Positions 51,476-60,382 of a stretch of 64,000 nt of DNA are shown here, piece after piece. The position numbers were made by a program, and so were the translations under genes. Every line of letters begins with the position of its first letter. Position 1 is the first letter of the stretch. The DNA comes from Candidatus Poseidoniaceae archaeon (GTDB lineage Archaea; Thermoplasmatota; Poseidoniia; Poseidoniales; Poseidoniaceae): contig CASIAI010000001.1 of the NCBI GenBank assembly GCA_949372655.1, positions 423,510 to 487,509 of the forward strand, written 5' to 3'. The notes beneath the pieces are model-generated. The model saw only the letters and a program-made list of their open reading frames with translations. It did not search any database and was not told the origin of the DNA.

Positions 51476-53566
51476 TTAGGAATTATTGTAAGTCGGCCTA
51501 CGGCCTTCGATTAAAGCGGAAAGACCCTCTAGTGCATCCTTGGTTGCAAATATCTCATGCAGTTTAGATAATTCCATTTCTAATCCATCGCTAAGAGAAT
51601 TTGTTGCTGTAGCATCGATCAAATCACTAGCCATTGAAAGGGCAATAGGTGCAGTGAATTTGAGATTCTTTAACTGGCGGGATACTGTTTTCTCCTCGCT
51701 ATCAAAACCTTCTGGACATTGACCATCAAGTAGTGATTTCATGTTATTATCACTATAAAATTCTAATGCGAACTTCACTACTGGACTATCTAATTGAGCA
51801 GGAGTACCTGGATATTTATTACTAGGTTTACCATCTTTAGCACAAGATAAGATACATGAATCAACTGCGGAAACCTCTACTAAATGGGTTAGTAATCCTA
51901 AATCTGAAGCAACTTGAGAAGTCATAAAATTACCACCTAATACCGCCCATCTTGCAGCAGGAATACCACATATTTTAGCAGGTCTTTGTGAACCACCAAG
52001 TCCTGGATAAATTCCAATCGAGGTCTCTGGGAATCTAAACTGTGTCCTCTTAGTACCGATTCTATAATCGCAACTCAAGGCTAATTCTAATCCGCCCCCT
52101 AGTGCTAGGCCAGTAGTCAAAGCGATAGTAGTCTTACTTGAGTTCTCAATAGAATTCAATACTTTATGTCCATTTGCCGTAAACTCGTAAATATCATCTA
52201 TTGATTCTGCTTTTATTTTATCGACAAAGAATTTGACATCAGCCCCTGCAACAAATGCTTTTCCAGCCCCATCAAGGACAATTGTATGCACTGAATTGTT
52301 ATCATTTACTTGATTAATTGCTTCACCTAATTGTGATACTACTGTTTCGTTTAGAGCATTCATTGCTTCGGGGCGATTAATAGTTAGAGTCGCAACTCCT
52401 TCAGAGATGGTAGTATCAACATAAGAAAAGTCCCATGGAGTTTTTGATTCCGCTTGATGCTTAAAAAATTCTGGAACTTTCCAAGACTTACTTCCGTCAT
52501 CTAAGACACATAGTTGACTATAACTTTCAGCCATCATATGGGCTTTTTCTACTCCTATTCTATTCATCAATTCGAAAGGACCTTTAGCCCATCTTAGACC
52601 CACTTTAGCACCCCTATCCACATCTTCCATAGAGCATATTCCTTCATCGACAATTTGTGCAGCAACACCAAAAACAACACCATACAACCGGTTAGAAATC
52701 AAATCATACTGATCTTGGTTGTAATCCTGTTCCCCTGAAACATCCCAATGTGCATTAGCATCTATCAAATCACGAAGGTTTTGAGCACCATCATACCTTG
52801 GAGTAGCAAGTTGTTCTGCAAGATAATCTGTAGAATGTAAAGCGATCGGCGGACCGGTTAAATTCATCAGTCCAAACGGACCAAGTCCGATTCTAAATGC
52901 CTTACAGGCAGCGGCATCAATTTGTGCTGCACTAGCAACTCCTTCTTGTAGAAGTAAACAAGCCTCATTCAACCATGGTACGAAGAATCTATTGACAACA
53001 AAGCCTGGCCTATCTGAACAAACAATTACTACTTTCCCAAGCATCTTACAATACTGAACAACCTTGTCAATTGTCTCTTGGCTTGAAGATTCAGCAGGAA
53101 TTACTTCAATCAAACGATTCTTAGCTGGATGAAAAAAGAAATGGAGGCCAACAAAGCGGTCTGCTCTTCCTGTGGCTTCAGCCAAAGCATTTACTGAAAG
53201 GGAAGATGTATTAGAGGCAAGAATCGTATCTGGGCCACAAACTGCATCTAAGGTTTGAAAAACTGCGGTTTTGATATCGAAGTCTTCAAACACTGCTTCT
53301 ATTACTAAATCAGTATTTGCTGCAGTTTTTTCAACACCAACAACACCTGTTATCCGGTTCTTAATATCTTCAACCTGTTTTGGGGAAAATATTCGTCGCT
53401 CAACTGCTTCTGAAAGGAAATCTACAATAATGGCTTGGCCTCTATCGACCCATTGTTGCTCTCTATCTACCATTTGAACATCAAATTCTTCTTGCGCGGT
53501 TTTCTGGGCAATTCCTGAACCCATGTTTCCTGCGCCGACAATTGCTACACTTTGAATCGGTTGCAT
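51476..53566 (-). CDS. 3-hydroxyacyl-CoA dehydrogenase / enoyl-CoA hydratase fusion
   Basis: A 696-residue bifunctional enzyme of beta-oxidation, started at the ATG at 53566 so that the Rossmann strand follows directly (MQPIQSVAIVGAGNMGSGIA). The N-terminal half is the dehydrogenase (NAD loop GAGNMGSG; SNTSSLSVNALA and HFFFHPAKNRLIEVI with the catalytic His). The segment around residues 185-370 is the helical C-terminal dehydrogenase domain pair. The rest from about 385 is a crotonase: INRPEAMNALNE, GAGKAFVAGADVKFF and ALGGGLELALSCDYRIG. The dehydrogenase-first order is the form common in archaea. The enzyme hydrates enoyl-CoA and oxidises the hydroxy product, consistent with fatty-acid or alkane-derived acid catabolism. 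Confidence 0.94.
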   Translation of the reverse strand: MQPIQSVAIVGAGNMGSGIAQKTAQEEFDVQMVDREQQWVDRGQAIIVDFLSEAVERRIFSPKQVEDIKNRITGVVGVEKTAANTDLVIEAVFEDFDIKTAVFQTLDAVCGPDTILASNTSSLSVNALAEATGRADRFVGLHFFFHPAKNRLIEVIPAESSSQETIDKVVQYCKMLGKVVIVCSDRPGFVVNRFFVPWLNEACLLLQEGVASAAQIDAAACKAFRIGLGPFGLMNLTGPPIALHSTDYLAEQLATPRYDGAQNLRDLIDANAHWDVSGEQDYNQDQYDLISNRLYGVVFGVAAQIVDEGICSMEDVDRGAKVGLRWAKGPFELMNRIGVEKAHMMAESYSQLCVLDDGSKSWKVPEFFKHQAESKTPWDFSYVDTTISEGVATLTINRPEAMNALNETVVSQLGEAINQVNDNNSVHTIVLDGAGKAFVAGADVKFFVDKIKAESIDDIYEFTANGHKVLNSIENSSKTTIALTTGLALGGGLELALSCDYRIGTKRTQFRFPETSIGIYPGLGGSQRPAKICGIPAARWAVLGGNFMTSQVASDLGLLTHLVEVSAVDSCILSCAKDGKPSNKYPGTPAQLDSPVVKFALEFYSDNNMKSLLDGQCPEGFDSEEKTVSRQLKNLKFTAPIALSMASDLIDATATNSLSDGLEMELSKLHEIFATKDALEGLSALIEGRRPTYNNS

Positions 53567-53659
53567 GAACTGGCGAAATAAACCATGCACATGAATAATG
53601 CGGATGATTGCACATGACAATGAGCAACGCTTTATTTAGGAAATTGTAAAGGCCACACT

Positions 53660-54211
53660 ATGGAAATCACTCGAAAGTTCATTAGAACCTTTGTCATGAT
53701 ACTCGGTATATTCATCTTATTGTCATATGTTTATGGTGTTTCAAAATCAAATGATGCAACTGCACTATGGGGTGGAATACCCCTTAGTTGGACTAAATTC
53801 ATTATTCCATGGATGTTTGTTGCAGCCATAGGATTCTTGATGTATTGGTGGACTATTCTGTATAGTGTTGACGTCTCTGTGATTGAAAATTTAAGATGGC
53901 CTTGGGGAGAATCTGACGGCAAAGGTGCAAATAGACTATTACTGACCTTTTGTACCTTCATGATTCCATCTATGCTATGGCTTGAAAGTACTCTATTCCA
54001 TATGAATAATGAATACTCTTGGACACCGTTTCTAGTAATTGGTATTCTGGTACTTGTCTCAATTGGCAATATTATGTTTGGACTGCTGGCATACTCAGCA
54101 TATCAAGATGGAGTAGAAGGTTCGAAAACAATGATCGCAGGCTCAATTATGCTCAGTATTCAATGTATATTCTTCGACGCAATATTATGGAATGTTAAAT
54201 TTCCTTGGTGA
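53660..54211 (+). CDS. Polytopic membrane protein, unknown function
   Basis: A 183-residue integral membrane protein with five predicted helices (about residues 7-27, 44-66, 91-112, 122-145 and 155-175). Trp residues are frequent (MYWWTILY, WPWGESDG, ILWNVKFPW). No family is recognised. It is divergent from the HADH-ECH gene and ends directly against the glycosyltransferase stop. Confidence 0.75.
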   Translation: MEITRKFIRTFVMILGIFILLSYVYGVSKSNDATALWGGIPLSWTKFIIPWMFVAAIGFLMYWWTILYSVDVSVIENLRWPWGESDGKGANRLLLTFCTFMIPSMLWLESTLFHMNNEYSWTPFLVIGILVLVSIGNIMFGLLAYSAYQDGVEGSKTMIAGSIMLSIQCIFFDAILWNVKFPW

Positions 54212-55402
54212 TTATTCCACTACTTTTCCAAAAGAGAATAGGTTGATATCCGAGCTTAAAGAGTTGTATGCATCTGCTATTCTAGAACTAAATTCTTTAT
54301 TATCAAACTTTAGAGCATGCTCAATCAGAGTTTGATCTAATTCTCTTGGCTCGCCATTGCGAGATTTCCAATCATAGTAAACAGAAAGAATCGCCCTCTT
54401 CCAAGTATCTTCATCATCTGCAGCAAGGCAATAGTTTTCTGGCATTAGTTCATTGTGGGAAGGTAAATCAGAGCATAGAACAGGAAGTCCACTGGCTAGT
54501 GCTTCCAATGGAGGATAACCAAACCCTTCACTGGCCGATGGAAATAGCAAACACTCGGAAGAATTCCTTAAGTCCATTAATTTAGAATCGCTAACCAATG
54601 GACCATGGACTGTCCAATTTTTGATATTATTTTTAATTGCTAATTCGATTACTGCTGGACTTCCATACTCACTCTCTCCTTGACCAACATGATTAATTTG
54701 CAACTCATTTAACACTGAGGCATCCAATGAACCTAGTACTTGACAGATAAACTCCATTCTCTTTCTTGGGTCATGACTACCGACTATCAAAAGATTACAT
54801 CTATCGTTTAGAGGTGGAGAAGGAGTAATTTGTTCATTAGGCGAATAAGAAGATACCTCAATTCCTAAAGGTACACAAATTGATTTAACGTCAGGAAAAT
54901 GTTTCTGACAATCTTTCAGAGTAGCCTTAGAATCACAAAGCAATAAACTAGCACGGGATAAACCTCTTTTCAATTTCTTAATATCTCTACGACGATAACT
55001 TGGTGGATTTTGCTCACCAATATCAATTTCTTGTCCACCTATTTTCATCTTTGCAGGGAATAGGTGGAATAAATCATGCACTGTTACTACGACTGGTAAT
55101 TTGCATTTCTTTGGAATCAGATGTGCTTGCTCTTGGTCTGTAATATGAACGACGTCACAGTTTCCATTAGAGATTGATCTATTGATGGCTTTCTTCACCG
55201 TCTTAGGGTGTGAAAACCAGCGTTTCCAAAGACGGTTGAACGGGGATGCTCTAGGGGGCAAATCATATTCACTAATTGCCTCAATCACCCACCCTGGGAC
55301 GCTGCCTGAACTAAGCAGGTCTGCTAAATTATGGTGAGCAGAGCCAAGACCGGAGTTACGGCCAAGAATGCCTCCCCTAACTAGCAGAACCCGCTTGGCC
55401 AT
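54212..55402 (-). CDS. Glycosyltransferase, GT4-like family
   Basis: A 396-residue GT-B enzyme, started at the ATG at 55402 (MAKRVLLVRGGILGRNSGLG). The N-terminal acceptor domain starts with a Gly-rich loop and the C-terminal nucleotide-sugar domain has IVGSHDPRKRMEFI, the PSASEGFGYPPLEALASGLPVLCSD segment with the E-x7-E motif, and HNELMPEN. The enzyme adds a sugar from an NDP-sugar to a glycan or lipid, probably in surface polysaccharide or S-layer glycosylation. The gmd gene lies about 4 kb away on the same strand. Confidence 0.9.
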   Translation of the reverse strand: MAKRVLLVRGGILGRNSGLGSAHHNLADLLSSGSVPGWVIEAISEYDLPPRASPFNRLWKRWFSHPKTVKKAINRSISNGNCDVVHITDQEQAHLIPKKCKLPVVVTVHDLFHLFPAKMKIGGQEIDIGEQNPPSYRRRDIKKLKRGLSRASLLLCDSKATLKDCQKHFPDVKSICVPLGIEVSSYSPNEQITPSPPLNDRCNLLIVGSHDPRKRMEFICQVLGSLDASVLNELQINHVGQGESEYGSPAVIELAIKNNIKNWTVHGPLVSDSKLMDLRNSSECLLFPSASEGFGYPPLEALASGLPVLCSDLPSHNELMPENYCLAADDEDTWKRAILSVYYDWKSRNGEPRELDQTLIEHALKFDNKEFSSRIADAYNSLSSDINLFSFGKVVE

Positions 55403-55455
55403 AGCCCGACGAGGTGCTCTCACCTATTGAAAGATGAGTCGCTTTGAACAGTTGT

Positions 55456-58188
55456 TCACTCTTCTTCTTTGTTCATACCCATGACTGCAAGTACTAAACA
55501 AGCAGCTGCACCAAGGTACAATATTAGAGCAATGTAATCTGTTGGAACATCAAAGTTAGTCCAGTAACTCAAACCGTTTTGGTTTTGAACGATTGAACTT
55601 TCCATATCTTCTGCATCACTATCTCCAATCTCCGAAGATTGAGTGATTTGGAATACCGGTTGCAAGTCTGTCAAAGCAGGAGCAGTTGCTCTGTCATATT
55701 GACCTCTAGTATCTAAGTAGAAAGTAGAAGTTGATTCTCCAGCGATTATAAGACCTGATAGTTCTTCAGATTGCATTGTGATCTCAGTACCGAAGTAGAC
55801 TGGAAGAGCAGGTGTCATTGAATCTAATAGTGTAAGGGATTCGATTAATTTTGCAGTGATTGGCCTTGTAGTTGGGTCAACAGAAGCAGAACAGTCGTCA
55901 ACTGGAATACCCTTTACTTCACTTGTACCTGAACATGTTATTGCGGCTATTGCATAACCTCCAGCATCAACTTTGTCGCCATCACCGGTTAGGAATCCAC
56001 CAGTAGTTTCGTTAAGTAACTCTACACCAACTGCACCATAAGTAGCCATTGCCATAGCAGTATTATGCCAAGCAAGTTCATTGGAACCATCTTCAAGGAT
56101 GGTTTCGCCCTTATCACAATATGAGTTGTGTCCAGTACAAACTGTGTAGGTTGTTGCTGGTCCAGTAGATACATTATCAGAGCCATAGTATGTTAGGTTA
56201 GTTTCCAGTTTTGCCCAGCCAGCAGATGCTGCAGTAGGATCTTCAGCCACAGCGTGACTTACCGGGTCATACCAACCAAATAGCCATTGATTTACTGTTT
56301 GAGTTTTGTAAGCACCATCGCTACCAAGTCCAGCCAGGAAAGTTGGTACAAACCCAGCATAGATTGCGTCTCTAACCATTACTCTAAGTGCAGCGGCCGT
56401 ATTATTATCAACGCCATATAGCGCTTGAACCGTTGCATCAGACCAAGGTGTTGGTGCACCAGCACCCATTGTTGAGAAGTTAATCGGTGGTGTTTCTCCC
56501 ATTAATTCTCCATGCATGAATAATGTTGCACCATTACGAGTTGCAACTCCTAATGGACCATACAACATATTTCCAGCAAGTTCAGGTGATAATGAAACAT
56601 AATCAGCACCTTGCGGTGATGTTGGTGCAAGAGCAGTTCCCCAAGCGCCTCCAAGGTTTAGACTGTTAGTGAGATATCCGCCATTAATTGGGTCTAATCC
56701 ACCTAGAGTTTGATTTACGAACTGTTCAGCAGTAATTGTTCCCGAGCCACCGAGAAGTATCAGATTTAGAGAAGTTTCACTGGTTAACCAGTCGCCAACC
56801 CACATTGCGATAGGCCCGTATTGTGCCTCAGTTATGCCGTAGGTAGCCATTGCAGTAACGTTATCCATTGTAGCAAATGCTGCAACTCCAAATGAAGTAC
56901 TATCAGCATTGGTTGCAAGAAGACCAATTGGAGCCTCAGTACCTTGTTCACCAAGTAGTAGATTCATTGCAACTGTGTTGTCAAGTTCAACCCCAATGAG
57001 ATTTTTAATACGTGTAGCAGCATTTACTGCTGTACCTGTTTGGTCTTGCATCCAATCTGAGTCACCGCCACCATGGGTCATAGAAAAGGCACCGCCAACA
57101 CCGAAACAAACTGCGAAATCAGTTGCTATTGTTGCATTGATGTCTGCAGATGCATATCCCCAGATCCCAGCTCTTTGCATAGTTCCAGTAGTAAATGCTG
57201 GAGCATTTACTGCATCGGCAGCAACAGTACTATAATTATAATCTTCAGTAGGTAGAGCACTACAGTGTGCAGATAGTATCAATACACCTTGCATACTTGT
57301 CAAAGAAGCATCTTCACCAGTAGGCATCATTGCTGAATCAAAAGCGTATGAAAGGTTTCCAATGGACGCATTACCTGCAAATGTCACTCCAGCACTGTTA
57401 GTACCTAGTGCTGCTTCCCTTGCTTGTAATCCTTGAATTGCTTGAGTATAGGTAATCATTTCTTCATTGCCAGTCATGTTATTCATTTCTGAACCGTTGA
57501 TTGAAGCAAAGAATGCATCATATGCGTCATACCATCCAACTCCAAGCTTCATCGAAGCAGTGCCAGCATCAACAGGAGAACCCATGGTTCCATCCGCTTG
57601 AACACCCATTTGGATTGCACCATAACTTGTTGCTATTCCTTCTGCTGTGACTTTACCAGCACCAAAAGATTCTATCTCTTTAGCAATCAATCCTGCAGCA
57701 AATCCTGCCTTGGTTACTTCCATGATTCCATTAATGGCAAGGCCTGTTGCTCCAACTACTTGTGGTTGGAAGGGAATATTTGTTGTTGTGACCATAGTGT
57801 CACAAGGGTTTCTTGTGTCTTCAGCACAGGTGAATACTTTGGATTCGCTGTATTGCATGGTACCTGCAGCCTCGTTATAATCAAGGATTTCACGGGTATA
57901 TGTGATATCATAATCAAAAGGTCCTACTTTTTCATAGACCGGTTCTGCTGCACCAGGATTGGTTAGATTCCAAGCATAATAGCTACGCTCAGAGGTAGAA
58001 GTCGACCAATCGGATTCGGCTTCTGTACAATCACTATTAGCACAGGCCTCATCGGCAGGGAAGGTCTCGAAATTCTCTTCCACTGCCGCTTCAACACCTG
58101 CTGTCGAAAGCATCGACAAAGGGGCACTCAGGACTAAAAGTGCCAAAGCGGCACCCAACATCATTTTACTGTTATTTAACATACTCAT
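55456..58188 (-). CDS. CD36/LIMP-2-like two-pass surface protein
   Basis: A 910-residue protein with a hydrophobic N-terminal helix (about 8-30), a huge exterior domain and a C-terminal helix (about 885-904) before a six-residue tail, the plan of CD36 scavenger receptors. Sequence features agree by eye. SYYAWNLTNPGAAEPVYEKV followed by GPFDYD (69-94) matches the CD36 FNxTNPxEVxxGxxPxxxEVGPYxY signature. KTQTVNQWLFGWYDP near 628 matches the (S/T)VxELLWGYxDP element. PVFQITQSSEIGDSDAEDME near 855-875 matches the pre-membrane PxxWxxExGxIxDExA region. About 300 residues of Ala/Gly-rich insert lie between the first two. CD36 proteins bind fatty acids, lipoproteins or anionic ligands in eukaryotes. 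Cys residues come in pairs (ACANSDC, CAEDTRNPC), suggesting disulfides. The match is from memory and unscored. Confidence 0.65.
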   Translation of the reverse strand: MSMLNNSKMMLGAALALLVLSAPLSMLSTAGVEAAVEENFETFPADEACANSDCTEAESDWSTSTSERSYYAWNLTNPGAAEPVYEKVGPFDYDITYTREILDYNEAAGTMQYSESKVFTCAEDTRNPCDTMVTTTNIPFQPQVVGATGLAINGIMEVTKAGFAAGLIAKEIESFGAGKVTAEGIATSYGAIQMGVQADGTMGSPVDAGTASMKLGVGWYDAYDAFFASINGSEMNNMTGNEEMITYTQAIQGLQAREAALGTNSAGVTFAGNASIGNLSYAFDSAMMPTGEDASLTSMQGVLILSAHCSALPTEDYNYSTVAADAVNAPAFTTGTMQRAGIWGYASADINATIATDFAVCFGVGGAFSMTHGGGDSDWMQDQTGTAVNAATRIKNLIGVELDNTVAMNLLLGEQGTEAPIGLLATNADSTSFGVAAFATMDNVTAMATYGITEAQYGPIAMWVGDWLTSETSLNLILLGGSGTITAEQFVNQTLGGLDPINGGYLTNSLNLGGAWGTALAPTSPQGADYVSLSPELAGNMLYGPLGVATRNGATLFMHGELMGETPPINFSTMGAGAPTPWSDATVQALYGVDNNTAAALRVMVRDAIYAGFVPTFLAGLGSDGAYKTQTVNQWLFGWYDPVSHAVAEDPTAASAGWAKLETNLTYYGSDNVSTGPATTYTVCTGHNSYCDKGETILEDGSNELAWHNTAMAMATYGAVGVELLNETTGGFLTGDGDKVDAGGYAIAAITCSGTSEVKGIPVDDCSASVDPTTRPITAKLIESLTLLDSMTPALPVYFGTEITMQSEELSGLIIAGESTSTFYLDTRGQYDRATAPALTDLQPVFQITQSSEIGDSDAEDMESSIVQNQNGLSYWTNFDVPTDYIALILYLGAAACLVLAVMGMNKEEE

Positions 58189-58203
58189 CAGCCATCGTCA
58201 ACG

Positions 58204-58229
58204 CACCTAGGTGTTAAACATTACACCTA
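58204..58229. promoter_or_regulatory. Palindromic operator-like site over the promoter of the CD36-like gene
   Basis: TAGGTGT and ACACCTA form a perfect 7-base inverted repeat with an 8-base spacer (58208-58229), and a further CACCTAGGTG palindrome (58204-58213) overlaps one arm, giving three half-sites. The spacer and flanks supply the AT-rich GTTTAAC about 28 bases before the ATG at 58188, where the TATA element should be. The HxlR-type regulator at 58386 is the obvious candidate to bind. Confidence 0.5.
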
Positions 58230-58385
58230 ATGTTGGAAAGAATATCGCTTTATTGCTAAAAATGGAAAAAGTCAATAAAAATCAGATTAAATCTATTCTA
58301 TACCTCGAAATGTAATTTTTTTGTTAGCCAAGTGTAAAAAAGGAAGTGCTTTTAGGTCGCGTCATAGTAGGAATGAGATGATAAA

Positions 58386-58844
58386 ATGCCGGAACCAATT
58401 CAAAGAATCTCTCACGAATCATACTCGTTTTTACAAGATAATATCGAATCTACAATCGCCATAGGAACTTCGATCCGAGATACTTTAGCACCATATTCTA
58501 ATCAAGTTCCTTATGATACAAATTGGGAAGTTCAAGCGGCTGTTGAGGCTTTGCATGTATTTGGTTCCAGGTGGACTATCGAAATACTTTCTACACTATA
58601 TATCGCTGGACCTAGAAGATTTAATGAAATGAAAAACCTTCTCGAAGGAATTTCCTCTCGGACTTTATCGGATAAATTAAGACTTTTAGCCGATGAAGGG
58701 CTGATTGTTAGACGTGTAGATGACGGTCCCCCTGTTAGAGTTAATTATGCACTAAGTGAACATGGTAAAACCTGTGGAAGGCTTCTTTCACCATTAGTGG
58801 CCCATCTAAAGATCTACACCGGCTCAGTACAAGTTGGTGAATAA
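58386..58844 (+). CDS. HxlR-family winged-helix transcriptional regulator
   Basis: A 152-residue regulator. After about 55 residues of N-terminal extension comes the HxlR domain: VFGSRWTIEILSTLYIAGPRRFNEM, GISSRTLSDKLRLLADEGLI and VRVNYALSEHGKTCGRLLSPLV. The HxlR family is a MarR-like dimeric DNA-binding group that often responds to redox or aldehyde signals. Here the extension carries no cysteine before the domain, so sensing is unclear. It is divergent from the CD36-like gene (197-bp shared region containing an inverted repeat) and upstream of the TPM-domain gene on the same strand. Confidence 0.9.
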   Translation: MPEPIQRISHESYSFLQDNIESTIAIGTSIRDTLAPYSNQVPYDTNWEVQAAVEALHVFGSRWTIEILSTLYIAGPRRFNEMKNLLEGISSRTLSDKLRLLADEGLIVRRVDDGPPVRVNYALSEHGKTCGRLLSPLVAHLKIYTGSVQVGE

Positions 58845-58909
58845 ATTACTAGTATCCTTCAGAGATGTTGGTGAAAAGGTTATGTATTTCTTTAGTCTCA
58901 ATCATAATT

Positions 58910-60373
58910 ATGCGTAAGAATGTATTACTGCTATTGACTTTAACTTTGATTTTTGCCTTGCCCAATGTTTCTGCAGATTTCCCTCCTGAGCCTGAAGGAG
59001 ATTGGTACTTGAACGATTATGGAAATGTACTATCAGATAATGAAGAAGTTGAAATGATAAGTAAATTGATGGATGTGCATAATTCTACCGGGGCTTTAGT
59101 GAGAGTTGTTACAATTAACTCAATGTATGATTTAGGTATAGATAGGTATGACACTTATTTCGATGAAGATAATGGATACGCAAGAGAAATGTATCAACAT
59201 TATGATATGGAAGGTGGAGAAAATGAAACTATTCTAATCGCACTATCTGCGGAGGATAGGCGCTTCAAATTCGTCATGCCAGGACATTCATTGTTTGCTC
59301 AAGAGCAATCTCAAGTTGTCTTTGATGATGATGTCGCGCCATACCTAGGTGCAAATCAGTGGAATAAAGGATTGAATAATGCAATAGATGGGATTGAACC
59401 TTATGCTGCTGATGACATTACTACACTTCCTAAAATTATCTTTTGGGGGTTGTTGGTATTTGCAATTCTTTGTATTCCAGTAGTTTTTAAGAAAGCAAAG
59501 AATGATTTTAATAAGACGAATTACAATGGTGTTGAATCTAGAGTCTCTTATAATCGGCTGGTAAAAGAGTCTCTTATTCAACGCGGTGAATTAGCTCTGA
59601 ATGCTATGGACGGTTCTGAAGATTCTAAAGCAAAGTGGGAATTATTAGAAGACATCGATACGATTAAGAAATTTGACGAGCATGGTGAACAACCATTAAT
59701 TGGTTCACAAAAGAATCATTTGGCCATGGTTAGACTTACCAAGAGAGCTGATGACCTAAATATTGAAGAAGATAACATCCTCGAGTTAGAAAGTATTGAT
59801 GAAGATATTGAAAATATCAATAAACACGTTTCAACCAAAGATTCTATCGGTTTTGGAGCATATGTTTTCCCGGCAATGTTCTTCATTGTGGCAATGCTTC
59901 TGTTTAACCTTGGATTAAAGAGTGTGGGACTAAGCATTGATGAAATAATAACTAATTTCGAAACTATCAACGGTTTTTACATGATCTTAATTCCAATTCT
60001 ACTTACTACTATATTCACCCTTGCCATAACATTTGTAAAACCGCTTAAATTTGCTCTTTCAATGATCTTAGCTGCCATTCTATTCCCTAATTATGCTAGA
60101 AATATGATGATTATTTCTCCTACACTCAAGCCCATAAGCAAGACTACAAATGCCTCGGGTGCAGTTCTAATTCCCGGTTTCTTAGGCGTCACCGGTATGC
60201 TGAGTATGGATGGATTCCATGTTTTTTCAACTGGAAGAGATGAATATGGAAACGAAATGTATGATGTTCAAAGGGATTACAGTTCATCTGATAGTGGCGG
60301 AAGTAGTTGTGGCGGCGGCTGTGGCGGCGGCGGCTGTGGCGGCGGCGGCTGTGGCGGTGGCGGCGGTTTTTGA
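58910..60373 (+). CDS. TPM-domain membrane protein with Cys/Gly-rich tail
   Basis: A 487-residue protein, started at the ATG at 58910 because it gives a clean signal peptide (MRKNVLLLLTLTLIFALPNVSADF); an upstream ATG at 58865 is possible. Residues 30-150 form a TPM domain (WYLNDYGNVLSDNEEVEM, then ILIALSAEDRRFKFVMPG), as in plant TLP18.3 and bacterial exported proteins. Helices follow at about 165-182, 318-337, 357-377 and 383-400. The protein ends in a low-complexity tail of Gly-Cys units (SSCGGGCGGGGCGGGG), encoded by GGCGGC-type repeats of strikingly high GC in an AT-rich genome. It overlaps no gene but lies nine bases from the GRDP-like gene, with which it likely forms an operon. Confidence 0.85.
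   Translation: MRKNVLLLLTLTLIFALPNVSADFPPEPEGDWYLNDYGNVLSDNEEVEMISKLMDVHNSTGALVRVVTINSMYDLGIDRYDTYFDEDNGYAREMYQHYDMEGGENETILIALSAEDRRFKFVMPGHSLFAQEQSQVVFDDDVAPYLGANQWNKGLNNAIDGIEPYAADDITTLPKIIFWGLLVFAILCIPVVFKKAKNDFNKTNYNGVESRVSYNRLVKESLIQRGELALNAMDGSEDSKAKWELLEDIDTIKKFDEHGEQPLIGSQKNHLAMVRLTKRADDLNIEEDNILELESIDEDIENINKHVSTKDSIGFGAYVFPAMFFIVAMLLFNLGLKSVGLSIDEIITNFETINGFYMILIPILLTTIFTLAITFVKPLKFALSMILAAILFPNYARNMMIISPTLKPISKTTNASGAVLIPGFLGVTGMLSMDGFHVFSTGRDEYGNEMYDVQRDYSSSDSGGSSCGGGCGGGGCGGGGCGGGGGF
60300..60368 (+). repeat. GGC-rich low-complexity repeat
   Basis: A run of GGCGGCGGCTGT-type units encoding the Gly/Cys tail of the TPM-domain protein. Base composition is far from that of the surrounding DNA. 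Such tails occur on several unrelated TPM-domain proteins in bacteria. Confidence 0.8.
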
Positions 60374-60382
60374 GGACTAGAA

